Shown: positions 1-5,449 of the stretch, in pieces | Numbering within the stretch: the first letter of the stretch is position 1 | How the letters are laid out: every line of letters starts with the position of its first letter | DNA from: an uncultured Eubacteriales bacterium | GTDB taxonomy: Bacteria; Bacillota; Clostridia; Oscillospirales; Acutalibacteraceae | Reading direction: 5' to 3' | Length of the DNA: 7,539 bases | Assembly: GCA_934667575.1 (NCBI GenBank) | Contig: CAKUME010000047.1 | Span: forward strand, 1-7,539 | Notes under the pieces: model-generated | Databases searched by the model: none | What the model was told of the DNA's origin: nothing | Seen by the model: the letters and a program-made list of their open reading frames with translations, nothing else | Program-made: the position numbers and the translations under genes

Positions 1-120
1 GTGCACGGTAAAGAGGGCCTGATCTCTACGCCGGAATCCACGATACGCGTGTATGTGATCCCGACCAACGAGGAGCTGCTGATCGCGCGCGACACCAAGG
101 AGCTTTGCGAAAAGCTGTAA
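1..120 (+). CDS. ackA: Acetate kinase, C-terminal end (partial, 5' end outside window)
   Basis: The last 39 codons and TAA stop of an ORF entering from the left. The translated end contains ISTPESTIRVYVIPTNEELL followed by IARDTKEL, which matches the well-conserved C-terminus of acetate kinase (the ISTP...V.VIPTNEEL.IARDT pattern). Acetate kinase is a cytosolic enzyme that interconverts acetate plus ATP with acetyl phosphate plus ADP and usually works with phosphotransacetylase. The upstream part, including the catalytic residues, lies outside the window, so integrity cannot be judged. The gene ends normally and is followed 48 bases later by a strong terminator, so the neighbouring phage element does not interrupt it. 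It marks the host side of the junction. Confidence 0.9.
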   Translation: MHGKEGLISTPESTIRVYVIPTNEELLIARDTKELCEKL

Positions 121-168
121 TTTTGCAGCCTGTGGGCGCGGTGCACGCCGCCCCGAAAATTCCATGAT

Positions 169-220
169 AAAAAAAACCGTACCGATGCATCTGTGAATGG
201 GCATCGGTACGGTTTTTTTT
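169..220. terminator. Bidirectional rho-independent terminator shared by ackA and the repressor gene
   Basis: A perfect 20-bp inverted repeat (169-188 with 201-220) with a 12-base loop. Each arm has a GC-containing core, ACCGTACCGATGC and its complement, flanked by eight A on the left and eight T on the right. Read on either strand it gives a stable hairpin followed by a U tract. It sits between the ackA stop (120) and the repressor stop (234 on the minus strand), so it can end both converging transcripts. Confidence 0.93.
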
Positions 221-233
221 CGGTGGCAGAAAA

Positions 234-860
234 TCAGAGCAGGCGCTTGCGCTGGATCACCTCAACGGCCACGCCGCAGATTTTGGCCTGACCGGTGGTG
301 AAATCGGCGCACTGCACGATGATCGGCTCATAGTTGGTGTTTTCGGGCATGAGAAAAACGGTTTCGCCGATTTTTTTGTAGCGCTTGAGCGTGGCACTGT
401 CGCCGTTCACCAGGCAGGCGACGATCTGGCCGTTTTCGGCATATTCCTGCTTATGCAGCAGCACGAGTGAGCCGTTGGGAATGCCGGCGTTGATCATGCT
501 GTCGCCGCGCACCTGAAGATAAAAATATTCCTCCGGATTTTTTACCCCCTCGGCCGGCTCATAGCCGATGATCTGTTCCTCGGCAAGAATCGGCTTGCCC
601 GCGGCAATTTCGCCGTAGACGGGCACCACCGGCATTTGCGCCGTGGTGATCACCGTGTTTTCCTCCTGCGGCTCCGGCTGATCGAGCAGGGTGTCGATGC
701 TGACATGAAAAAATTCCGCCAGCTGGCGCAGCGTGTCGTAGTTGGCCTCGCGCTTGTCCAGCTCATAGTTGCTATACGACTGCCGACTCACGCCCAGCAT
801 ATCGGCGATTTGCTGCTGCGAATAGCCGCGGCTTTTGCGCAGGCGCTGCAATGCGTCCAT
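234..860 (-). CDS. XRE-family HTH / S24 LexA-like phage repressor
   Basis: A 208-residue protein. Residues 14-33 (SQQQIADMLGVSRQSYSNYE) are a classic XRE helix-turn-helix. A short linker (about 60-75) leads to an S24 peptidase domain. This has a predicted self-cleavage site Ala87-Gly88 in VYGEIAAGKP, catalytic Ser121 in RGDSM and general base Lys159 in GDSATLKR. The 38-residue Ser-Lys spacing is as in LexA and CI repressors. The N-terminal domain is XRE type, not the winged helix of host LexA, so this is a phage-type repressor inferred to be inactivated through RecA during DNA damage. The start at 860 is chosen because AAAGGAGG (869-876) lies 8 bases upstream. Longer in-frame starts (896, 1037) lack a ribosome binding site and would run over the promoter. 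It is divergent from the phage operon, which it probably represses, and its own promoter is adjacent. Confidence 0.93.
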   Translation of the reverse strand: MDALQRLRKSRGYSQQQIADMLGVSRQSYSNYELDKREANYDTLRQLAEFFHVSIDTLLDQPEPQEENTVITTAQMPVVPVYGEIAAGKPILAEEQIIGYEPAEGVKNPEEYFYLQVRGDSMINAGIPNGSLVLLHKQEYAENGQIVACLVNGDSATLKRYKKIGETVFLMPENTNYEPIIVQCADFTTGQAKICGVAVEVIQRKRLL

Positions 861-908
861 GATAAGTGCCTCCTTTTTGTTGTGGGTGAACGACATTTTT
901 CTAATTAT

Positions 909-937
909 AGTATAGCAACTAAATGCAGCTTTTACAA
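909..937 (-). promoter_or_regulatory. Predicted sigma-A promoter of the repressor gene
   Basis: On the minus strand, TTGTAA (932-937) and TATACT (909-914) are separated by exactly 17 bp. This matches the sigma-70/sigma-A pattern with one mismatch in the -10 and two in the -35. Transcription would start near 902, giving a leader of about 40 bases before the repressor ATG. A second TATAAT lies a few bases downstream on the same strand, so the exact -10 could be shifted. Confidence 0.7.
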
Positions 938-954
938 GTGGAAAAACAAAAAAA

Positions 955-969
955 TTGCGAAACTTGCAA
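955..969. promoter_or_regulatory. Candidate operator dyad between the divergent promoters
   Basis: TTGC (955-958) and GCAA (966-969) form an inverted repeat with a 7-base spacer, 18 bp upstream of the repressor -35 box. Dyads of about 15 bp are a common shape for XRE/CI-type repressor operators, but only the outer four bases are symmetric here. A shorter perfect palindrome, TTGCGCAA, occurs at 1088-1095 in the leader. The assignment is tentative. Confidence 0.25.
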
Positions 970-989
970 GCTCTCGATGCGAAATGAAA

Positions 990-1076
990 ACAAAATGAAG
1001 CATTACGAAAAAATATTTTGCTCCAAATTATTGACAAAATGAAAAAACGGTGCTACAATATAAACAAGATGAAGCG
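990..1076 (+). repeat. Three ACAARATGAA direct repeats around the late promoter
   Basis: The repeats are ACAAAATGAAGC (990-1001), ACAAAATGAA (1034-1043) and ACAAGATGAAGC (1064-1075). The second overlaps the -35 box of the forward promoter and the third covers the expected transcription start. The first lies upstream. Spacing is 44 and 30 bases, roughly whole helical turns. They could be repressor or activator binding sites. The region is AT-rich, so chance similarity cannot be excluded. Confidence 0.4.
1031..1059 (+). promoter_or_regulatory. Predicted strong sigma-A promoter of the phage packaging/capsid operon
   Basis: A consensus -35 box TTGACA (1031-1036), a 17-bp spacer and a -10 box TACAAT (1054-1059), preceded by a TG extended -10 dinucleotide (1051-1052). 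Transcription should start near 1066, leaving a leader of about 114 bases before the first gene at 1180. It is the only convincing forward promoter seen ahead of the structural genes, so it probably drives the whole plus-strand block and is the natural target of the divergent repressor. Confidence 0.82.
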
Positions 1077-1130
1077 AACCAATAAGTTTGCGCAACAATA
1101 AATGGCGTGCAACGGTTCGTTTTCTTCTTC
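1071..1130 (+). promoter_or_regulatory. Structured leader hairpin with T-rich tail (possible attenuator)
   Basis: The leader RNA can form a two-part stem. The outer stem pairs 1071-1080 (GAAGCGAACC) with 1114-1123 (GGTTCGTTTT), ten pairs including two G-U. After a five-base bulge (1081-1085), an inner stem pairs 1086-1093 with 1107-1113 (GTTTGCGC with GTGCAAC, one bulged base). The outer arm runs directly into a pyrimidine tract TTTTCTTCTTC (1120-1130). A hairpin plus U-rich tail resembles an intrinsic terminator placed between promoter and first gene, which could allow attenuation or antitermination. The remaining leader to the ribosome binding site at 1168 shows no further structure that I can see. 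Confidence 0.4.
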
Positions 1131-1179
1131 AATAAATAGCAACAAAACAATGCGAACTAAACAATATGGAGGAATCAAA

Positions 1180-1377
1180 ATGTGTATACTTGGGCGTGCG
1201 GGCCGCGAGCGGCCGATGAACGGCGGCACGGTGTTTTTGATCCGGCTGTGGCACTACGGGACGTATGGCGGCGAGCACGCGCTGCGCACGCTCACGGTGA
1301 AGCAGATCGCCCGGCTGCTGAACCGCACGGAGAAAAATGTGCGCAGCGCGCTGCTGCCGCCCGACCGGGACCTTTGA
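1180..1377 (+). CDS. Small helix-turn-helix protein, first gene of the late operon
   Basis: A 65-residue protein starting at ATG 1180, 7 bases after GGAGG (1168-1172). This site decides the start over the in-frame ATG at 1102, which has no Shine-Dalgarno, and over the overlapping GTG at 1182 in another frame. Residues 39-58 (TVKQIARLLNRTEKNVRSAL) have the pattern of a helix-turn-helix similar to sigma region 4 or small winged-HTH DNA-binding proteins. I do not recognise the family. Its position as first gene ahead of terminase is where many phages place a late regulator or a small DNA-binding terminase partner. Its stop overlaps the likely TTG start of the next ORF (TTGA, 1374-1377). It may instead be the N-terminal half of a longer protein split by a frameshift, since the next ORF continues in the -1 frame with no gap. 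Confidence 0.65.
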   Translation: MCILGRAGRERPMNGGTVFLIRLWHYGTYGGEHALRTLTVKQIARLLNRTEKNVRSALLPPDRDL

Positions 1378-1670
1378 CCGGGTGGGTCGGGATCGGCCGG
1401 GCGCGCGGGGTGTGCGTGGCGGCGGCAGATGCGTGGGCGTTTGCGGTGCAGCGGCTGGATATGCTGCCTGCGGCCGACCGGCGCCAACTGCACGCAATGC
1501 TGCGTATGGGGCTGATGGCGTCGGAGCTGACGGAATGGTATTTTTCGGGCAATTTTGCGCGCAAAAGCGGGGCGGATGCGACGGAATGTTTTTTGAACCG
1601 CGGGTGGGTGCGTGGAGCGGAAGCGGTGGGCACGCAAAATAATGAAATCAGAAAGGAGGAAACCGCATGA
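1374..1670 (+). CDS. Unrecognised 98-residue phage protein (or C-terminal half of a split gene)
   Basis: An open frame whose protein-like part runs from about 1374 to the TGA at 1668-1670. The codons are GC3-rich like the neighbours, and the peptide includes an amphipathic segment (residues about 19-58) followed by ELTEWYFSGNFARKSGADA. I do not recognise the family. The likely start is TTG at 1374, overlapping the preceding stop (TTGA) and probably translationally coupled, since no good ribosome binding site is visible. The frame is also open upstream to GTG 1182, but that stretch is an Arg/Ala-rich shadow of the HTH gene and is not believed. The end overlaps the next start as ATGA, which supports this frame being real. 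A frameshifted single gene spanning 1180-1670 is the main alternative. Confidence 0.55.
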   Translation: MTGWVGIGRARGVCVAAADAWAFAVQRLDMLPAADRRQLHAMLRMGLMASELTEWYFSGNFARKSGADATECFLNRGWVRGAEAVGTQNNEIRKEETA

Positions 1671-2002
1671 AGGAAGGCAATTTGCCGGAAACGGCGCAAA
1701 AGCTGCTCGGGCGGCGCATTCCGCTTGGGCAGCTGGAATCGGGGCAAACGGCGGCGCAGGCGCTGAGCGCGCAAACCCACGCGGCCGGGCATCGCGGTGA
1801 GGTCACGCTGGCGCAGGCCATTGTGCTGGCGATGAGCAAGCGTGCGCTGGACGGCGACCGCGGCGCGGCGGAATTTTTGATGAAGCTGGCCGATCGAACC
1901 GCCGACGCCGCGCAGGCCGGGGACGACGACGGAAACGTGGTGGTTCGCGTGCAGCTGGACGATGCGCCGCCGGAGAAACCGGACGGTGCGGCGCAGCAGT
2001 GA
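1667..2002 (+). CDS. Putative terminase small subunit (DUF5681-like segment)
   Basis: A 111-residue protein starting at ATG 1667, with AAAGGAGGA (1652-1660) six bases upstream. Residues about 44-78, including VTLAQAIVLAMSKRALDGD and GAAEFLMKLADR, resemble the helical core of DUF5681-like proteins found next to phage large terminases. The tail (84-111) is acidic and Pro/Ala-rich and probably disordered. Small terminase subunits bind the packaging site and load the large subunit. The role is inferred chiefly from position, since the gene lies directly before and overlaps the large subunit. No clear DNA-binding helix-turn-helix is seen, which is a weakness. The HTH protein at 1180 could be the DNA-binding partner instead. 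It overlaps its neighbours by ATGA at the start and GTGA at the end. Confidence 0.5.
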   Translation: MKEGNLPETAQKLLGRRIPLGQLESGQTAAQALSAQTHAAGHRGEVTLAQAIVLAMSKRALDGDRGAAEFLMKLADRTADAAQAGDDDGNVVVRVQLDDAPPEKPDGAAQQ

Positions 2003-3150
2003 GCCGGACGGCGCGCAGCCTGCTGCTGGCGCTGCCGCAGCGCGCGTTCAACGAAAAATACCGGCCGCTGCTGCGCAGCCGCAGCCGCTATGTGATTTGT
2101 TACGGCGGCGCGGGCAGCGGCAAGAGCTACTTTTTGGCGCAGCGGTATGTGCTGCGGTGCAATGTGCTCGTGGTGCGGCAGGTGCAGCGCACGAACCGCG
2201 ATTCCACGTTTGCGCTGCTGCGGCAGGTGATTCGGCGCTGGAAGCTCGGCGACTATTTTCGCGTAGCCGAGGGCGATATGCGCATGGTGTGCACGCTCAA
2301 CGGCAACAGCGTGATTTTTGCGGGCATGGACGACGCCGAAAAGCTGAAATCGGTCACGTTCCCGCGCGGGGAGCTCACGGACATTTGGGTGGAGGAGGCC
2401 AGCCAGGTTTCGGAGCGTGACTTCAATCAGCTGGACATTCGCCTGCGCGGCGGGCACAGCGAAAAGCAGATCTGCATCAGCTTTAACCCCATCAGCGCAA
2501 ACCACTGGCTGAAGCGGCGCTTTTTTGACCGGCGCTGCCCGAACGCCACGGTGGTGCATTCCACCTACCGCGACAACCGCTTTCTCGACGCAGACTACTG
2601 TGCGCTGCTCGAAAGCTATCGCACGACCGACCCCTATTATTATGATGTCTATTGCCTGGGTCAGTGGGGCGTGTATGGGCGAACGGTGTTTGACGCGCAC
2701 GCCGTGAACCGGCGGCTGGCCGCGGCCCCAAGCGACGGAACGCGCGGACGGTTTGTGTTCAACTGGCGGTATGACGCGGAATGCGGCGAAAAGCAGCCGG
2801 ATGCGGACAGCGTGCGTTTTGTGGAAGACGGCGCGGGCGAGATCGTGATCTACCATGCGCCGGAGCCGGGGGTGCCGTATGTGATCGGGGCCGACACGGC
2901 GGGCGAGGGCAGCGACTTTTTTGCCGCGCAGGTGCTCGACCATCGCACGGGCGCGCAGGCGGCGGTGCTACACAGTGCCTACGATGAGGATGTGTTTGCG
3001 CATCAGATTTTTGCCTGGGTGTGTATTATAACCGTGCGCTGGTGGGCATCGAGGCGAATTTCAGCACCTATCCCATTCGGGAGCTGGCACGATGCGGCTA
3101 CACGCACCAATATGTGCGCGAGGTGGAGGACGCGTTTACGCATCGCATGA
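1999..3150 (+). CDS. terL: Phage terminase large subunit, ATPase and first part of nuclease (frameshifted)
   Basis: The packaging motor ATPase/nuclease, of the PBSX-like terminase type. Residues 36-43 (GGAGSGKS) are the Walker A loop. Residues 129-133 (IWVEE) form a Walker B-like strand with catalytic Glu. SFNP (161-164) fits the coupling motif. Asp299 in VIGADTAGEGSD is the first metal-binding residue of the RNase H-like nuclease. The start is GTG 1999, overlapping the previous stop as GTGA, with no strong ribosome binding site, so translation is probably coupled. Real homology ends at about residue 338 (3012). The last 45 residues, to the TGA at 3148-3150, are out-of-frame Trp/Arg-rich nonsense. 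The genuine C-terminus continues in the -1 frame at 3012-3473. As written, the product lacks two of the three nuclease acidic residues and would be nuclease-dead. A restored protein would be 491 residues, a normal length. Confidence 0.93.
   Translation: MSRTARSLLLALPQRAFNEKYRPLLRSRSRYVICYGGAGSGKSYFLAQRYVLRCNVLVVRQVQRTNRDSTFALLRQVIRRWKLGDYFRVAEGDMRMVCTLNGNSVIFAGMDDAEKLKSVTFPRGELTDIWVEEASQVSERDFNQLDIRLRGGHSEKQICISFNPISANHWLKRRFFDRRCPNATVVHSTYRDNRFLDADYCALLESYRTTDPYYYDVYCLGQWGVYGRTVFDAHAVNRRLAAAPSDGTRGRFVFNWRYDAECGEKQPDADSVRFVEDGAGEIVIYHAPEPGVPYVIGADTAGEGSDFFAAQVLDHRTGAQAAVLHSAYDEDVFAHQIFAWVCIITVRWWASRRISAPIPFGSWHDAATRTNMCARWRTRLRIA
3008..3020 (+). other. Frameshift site within the terminase large subunit gene
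   Basis: The reading frame changes by -1 at the five-T run 3008-3012. In the upstream frame the sequence reads HQIF then AWVCII. In the -1 frame it reads CLGVYYNRALVGIEANFSTY, the expected continuation in phage terminases. One extra T in the run would restore ATT TTT TGC (Ile-Phe-Cys) and a single ORF. No good X XXY YYZ slippery heptamer is present in the zero frame, so a one-base deletion or sequencing error is more likely than programmed frameshifting. Confidence 0.85.
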
Positions 3151-3473
3151 CGCAGTCCTACGGGGTGCGCACCACCGCGGTGACGCGGCCGGTGATGCTG
3201 GCCAATCTGGTGCGGGTGGTGCGCGACGAGCCGGACACGCTGTGCGACCGCAGCACGCTCAATGAGCTGCTTACGTTTGTGCGCAACGAAAAGGGGCGTG
3301 CCGAAGCGCAGGCCAACGCGCACGACGATTTGGTGATGGCGCTCGCAATTGCGCACTACATTCGGCCGCAGCAAACCGATGCGGCCGTGCCGCCGCCCAA
3401 ACCGCTGCCCGCACTGCCGCCGGAGTTGGCGGACGATGCGCCCGCGGCGGGCAACGGAGTGATGAATTGGTAA
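3021..3473 (+). CDS. terL: Terminase large subunit, C-terminal nuclease part (separated by frameshift)
   Basis: A 150-codon open frame holding the rest of the terminase nuclease domain. True homology begins slightly upstream, at TGC 3012. GIEANF supplies the second acidic residue (Glu11 here, Glu352 in the restored protein), and NAHDDLVMALAIA supplies the final acidic pair (Asp102/Asp103 here, 443/444 restored) that coordinates metal in the RNase H-like fold. The last 35 residues are a Pro/Ala-rich tail. The GTG at 3021 is only a nominal start: no Shine-Dalgarno precedes it, so independent translation is unlikely. The piece should be read as the 3' end of the gene starting at 1999. It ends 39 bases before the next small gene. 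Confidence 0.88.
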   Translation: MYYNRALVGIEANFSTYPIRELARCGYTHQYVREVEDAFTHRMTQSYGVRTTAVTRPVMLANLVRVVRDEPDTLCDRSTLNELLTFVRNEKGRAEAQANAHDDLVMALAIAHYIRPQQTDAAVPPPKPLPALPPELADDAPAAGNGVMNW

Positions 3474-3512
3474 GAACGAGGCGGCCGATCAACAAAAGAA
3501 AAGGAGAAAACC

Positions 3513-3698
3513 ATGTTTCAATGGATGCAACATACGCGGCAGATCGACGCGCTGGAAGCGCGGCTGGCACAGGCGGAGCGCCGGCTGGATGCGCTGGAGC
3601 GGCGCGCGGCGATCGCAGCGCCGCCGGAGCCGAAGCCGACACAGACGATCCCGGCGGATATCATTGCGGAATGGCTCAACGGCAAGGCCGAAGCGTGA
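3513..3698 (+). CDS. Small coiled-coil protein between terminase and portal
   Basis: A 61-residue protein with a good ribosome binding site (AAAGGAG, 3500-3506) six bases before ATG 3513. Residues about 10-33 (IDALEARLAQAERRLDALER) show heptad spacing of hydrophobics typical of a short coiled coil. A Pro-rich linker (36-45) follows, then a conserved-looking C-terminal helix, IPADIIAEWLNGK (46-58). I do not know a function. Its place between terminase and portal suggests a role in docking the packaging motor or in capsid assembly, but this is only inference. Its TGA stop (3696-3698) touches the ribosome binding site of the portal gene, so the two are probably co-expressed. Confidence 0.72.
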   Translation: MFQWMQHTRQIDALEARLAQAERRLDALERRAAIAAPPEPKPTQTIPADIIAEWLNGKAEA

Positions 3699-3712
3699 AA
3701 GGGGAGAACCAT

Positions 3713-5410
3713 ATGCAAGCGGAAACCAGTCTTTGGCAGCAATACGAAAACGGGCTGGAGTATCAGCGGCGAATGGGCTTTCGCGCCCGATTCCCGCAAT
3801 ATATCCGGTTCAAAGAGGGCGAACAGTGGGCGGCGCCCACCGAGCGGACGCGCAATTTGCCGCGCTCGGTGTTCAACATTGTGGAAATGTTCATTCGAAG
3901 CAAGCGCGCGGCGGTGCTGAACCAGCACATTGCGCTGTCGTACCGTCCGGCGGATGCCGACCTGAGCCCGGACGGCGCGGAGGCGGACGACGGCGTCCGC
4001 GCCGCGCAGGAGGCCGCCGACCTCACCGACTATGCGCGGGTGCTGTGGGAGCGGGCGGAGCAGGAGCGGCTCAACGCGGAGCTGATCGACGATGCGGCCA
4101 CGCTCGGCACCGGCGTGCTGCATTACTATTTTGATCCCACGGTGCGCGGCGGCGGCAAAACGCCGTTTGTGGGCGAAATTCGCGGCGAGAGCATCGACCC
4201 GCTGAGTATTTTTTTCGGTGACCCGCAGCAGTGCGACGTGCAGAAGCAGCCGTATGTGATCATTGCCTCGCGCCGCCGGGTGAGCGAGGTGCGGCAGCTC
4301 GCAGCGCAGAACGGATGCAGTGCAGAGGCGTGCGGGCGCATCACGCGCGACGAAACGGCGCTTTGCGCCTACGATGCGGAGCAGGCCGAGGTGCGTGACG
4401 AAGAAAAATGCACGCTGCTCACCCGGTACTACCGCGTGAACGGGGCGGTGGTGTTCGATCAGGCCACGCGCGGCATGGAGCTGGTGCACGCGCGTCCGCT
4501 CACCCCACGCGGGCGGCGCGCGATCACCATGTATCCGGTCGTGCTGATGGTGTGGAAGCCGCGCAAACACTGCATTTTTGGCATCGGCGAGGCCGAGGGG
4601 CTCATCCTGAACCAAAAGGCGATCAACTTTAACATGGCCATGCTGCTGCTGAGCGTGCAGCAAACGGCGTGGCCCAAGCTGATTTCCACTCCGGGCGCCA
4701 TCCGGCAGCCGGTCACGAACGAGCCGGGCGAGCACCTGATCGATTACAGTGCGGGCGGCGGCGGTATCCGCTATTTGAACCCGCCGGCGTTCGGCAGCAC
4801 GGCGATTCATCTGAGCAGCGCGGTGATGGAAATGAGCCGCACGGTGGCGGGGGTGTCGGAGGTAGCCACCGGCGAAATGACCGGCAGTAATATGGCGGCC
4901 AGCGCCATTATTGCGCTGCAGTCGCAGGCGAAAACGCCGATTGAGGAAATTCAGAAGCGCTATTGGAACGTGCTGCGGCAGGTGGGGCGCATTTGGCTGC
5001 AATTCATTCAGGCGTACTATGTGTTCGATCGGGCGATCCCCGTGACCGAAAACGGAACGCTGCGGGTGCGGCGGTTCAACGGAGTGCGCAGCGGCGACTT
5101 TGCGTTTGATCTCTCCGTGGATGTGGGCGCGTCGGGCGAATACAGCGAGGTGCTCAGCCAGTCCACGCTGGATGCGTTTTTGGCAAACGGCTACATCACG
5201 GTGGATCAATACATTGAGCTGGCGCCGAGCAATGTGGTGCCGTTCAAGGAGTGGCTGCGCCAGATGCGCGCCGAAAACCGGGCAAACGAAGCGTCCGCAT
5301 CGGCCGACGCCGCCCCGACGCCGGATCAAACGCCGCATGCGCGCACCTATCGTCCGCACGGCGCAGATGGGGTGACGCTGCCGGAAATTCCGTCTGCGCG
5401 CCGAGTGTAA
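3713..5410 (+). CDS. Phage portal protein
   Basis: A 565-residue protein that would form the dodecameric ring at one capsid vertex, through which DNA is packaged and ejected. Supporting segments are the N-terminal LPRSVFNIVEMFIRSKRAAV (49-68), typical of portal proteins that begin with a short wing helix; the middle GIGEAEGLILNQKAINFNMA (290-309); and the crown/stem region GVSEVATGEMTGSNMAASAI (380-399), followed by a long helix QKRYWNVLRQVGRIWLQFI (414-432). The last 40 residues are Ala/Pro-rich and probably disordered. Its position after terminase and before scaffold and capsid fits. The start at ATG 3713 follows AAAGGGGAG (3698-3706). An in-frame upstream extension to 3467 overlaps the coiled-coil gene and reads as low-complexity Ala/Gly sequence, so it is rejected. 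The size fits P22-like portals, but I cannot place the subfamily with certainty. Confidence 0.92.
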   Translation: MQAETSLWQQYENGLEYQRRMGFRARFPQYIRFKEGEQWAAPTERTRNLPRSVFNIVEMFIRSKRAAVLNQHIALSYRPADADLSPDGAEADDGVRAAQEAADLTDYARVLWERAEQERLNAELIDDAATLGTGVLHYYFDPTVRGGGKTPFVGEIRGESIDPLSIFFGDPQQCDVQKQPYVIIASRRRVSEVRQLAAQNGCSAEACGRITRDETALCAYDAEQAEVRDEEKCTLLTRYYRVNGAVVFDQATRGMELVHARPLTPRGRRAITMYPVVLMVWKPRKHCIFGIGEAEGLILNQKAINFNMAMLLLSVQQTAWPKLISTPGAIRQPVTNEPGEHLIDYSAGGGGIRYLNPPAFGSTAIHLSSAVMEMSRTVAGVSEVATGEMTGSNMAASAIIALQSQAKTPIEEIQKRYWNVLRQVGRIWLQFIQAYYVFDRAIPVTENGTLRVRRFNGVRSGDFAFDLSVDVGASGEYSEVLSQSTLDAFLANGYITVDQYIELAPSNVVPFKEWLRQMRAENRANEASASADAAPTPDQTPHARTYRPHGADGVTLPEIPSARRV

Positions 5411-5449
5411 TTTTTTTCATTTACAAGCAACAAAAGGGAGCAATATACG

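Noticed and set aside
636..998. Plus-strand ORF across the repressor gene and its promoter
   Set aside because: It is antisense to a clearly recognised repressor and reads through the AT-rich control region. No ribosome binding site and no recognisable domain.
1182..1373. Upstream extension of the 98-residue ORF to GTG 1182
   Set aside because: In this stretch the frame gives Arg/Ala-rich low-complexity peptide, while the overlapping frame from ATG 1180 gives a coherent HTH protein with the same ribosome binding site correctly spaced.
1648..2943. Long minus-strand ORF (431 codons) opposite the terminase genes
   Set aside because: It is the shadow of GC-rich plus-strand genes: the peptide is His/Arg/Ala-rich, matches nothing I recognise, and the opposite strand encodes clear terminase motifs.
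3004..3023. Programmed -1 ribosomal frameshift in the terminase gene
   Set aside because: A five-T run is present but the zero-frame codons do not form a standard X XXY YYZ heptamer, and I saw no obvious stimulatory structure. A simple one-base loss explains it better, though it is not fully excluded.
3467..3712. Upstream extension of the portal ORF
   Set aside because: It overlaps the coiled-coil gene out of frame, reads as Ala/Gly/Asp low-complexity sequence, and a good ribosome binding site precedes ATG 3713.
3518..5359. Very long minus-strand ORF (613 codons) opposite the portal gene
   Set aside because: High GC third positions remove stops on the opposite strand. The peptide is Arg/His-rich with no domain pattern and no ribosome binding site.
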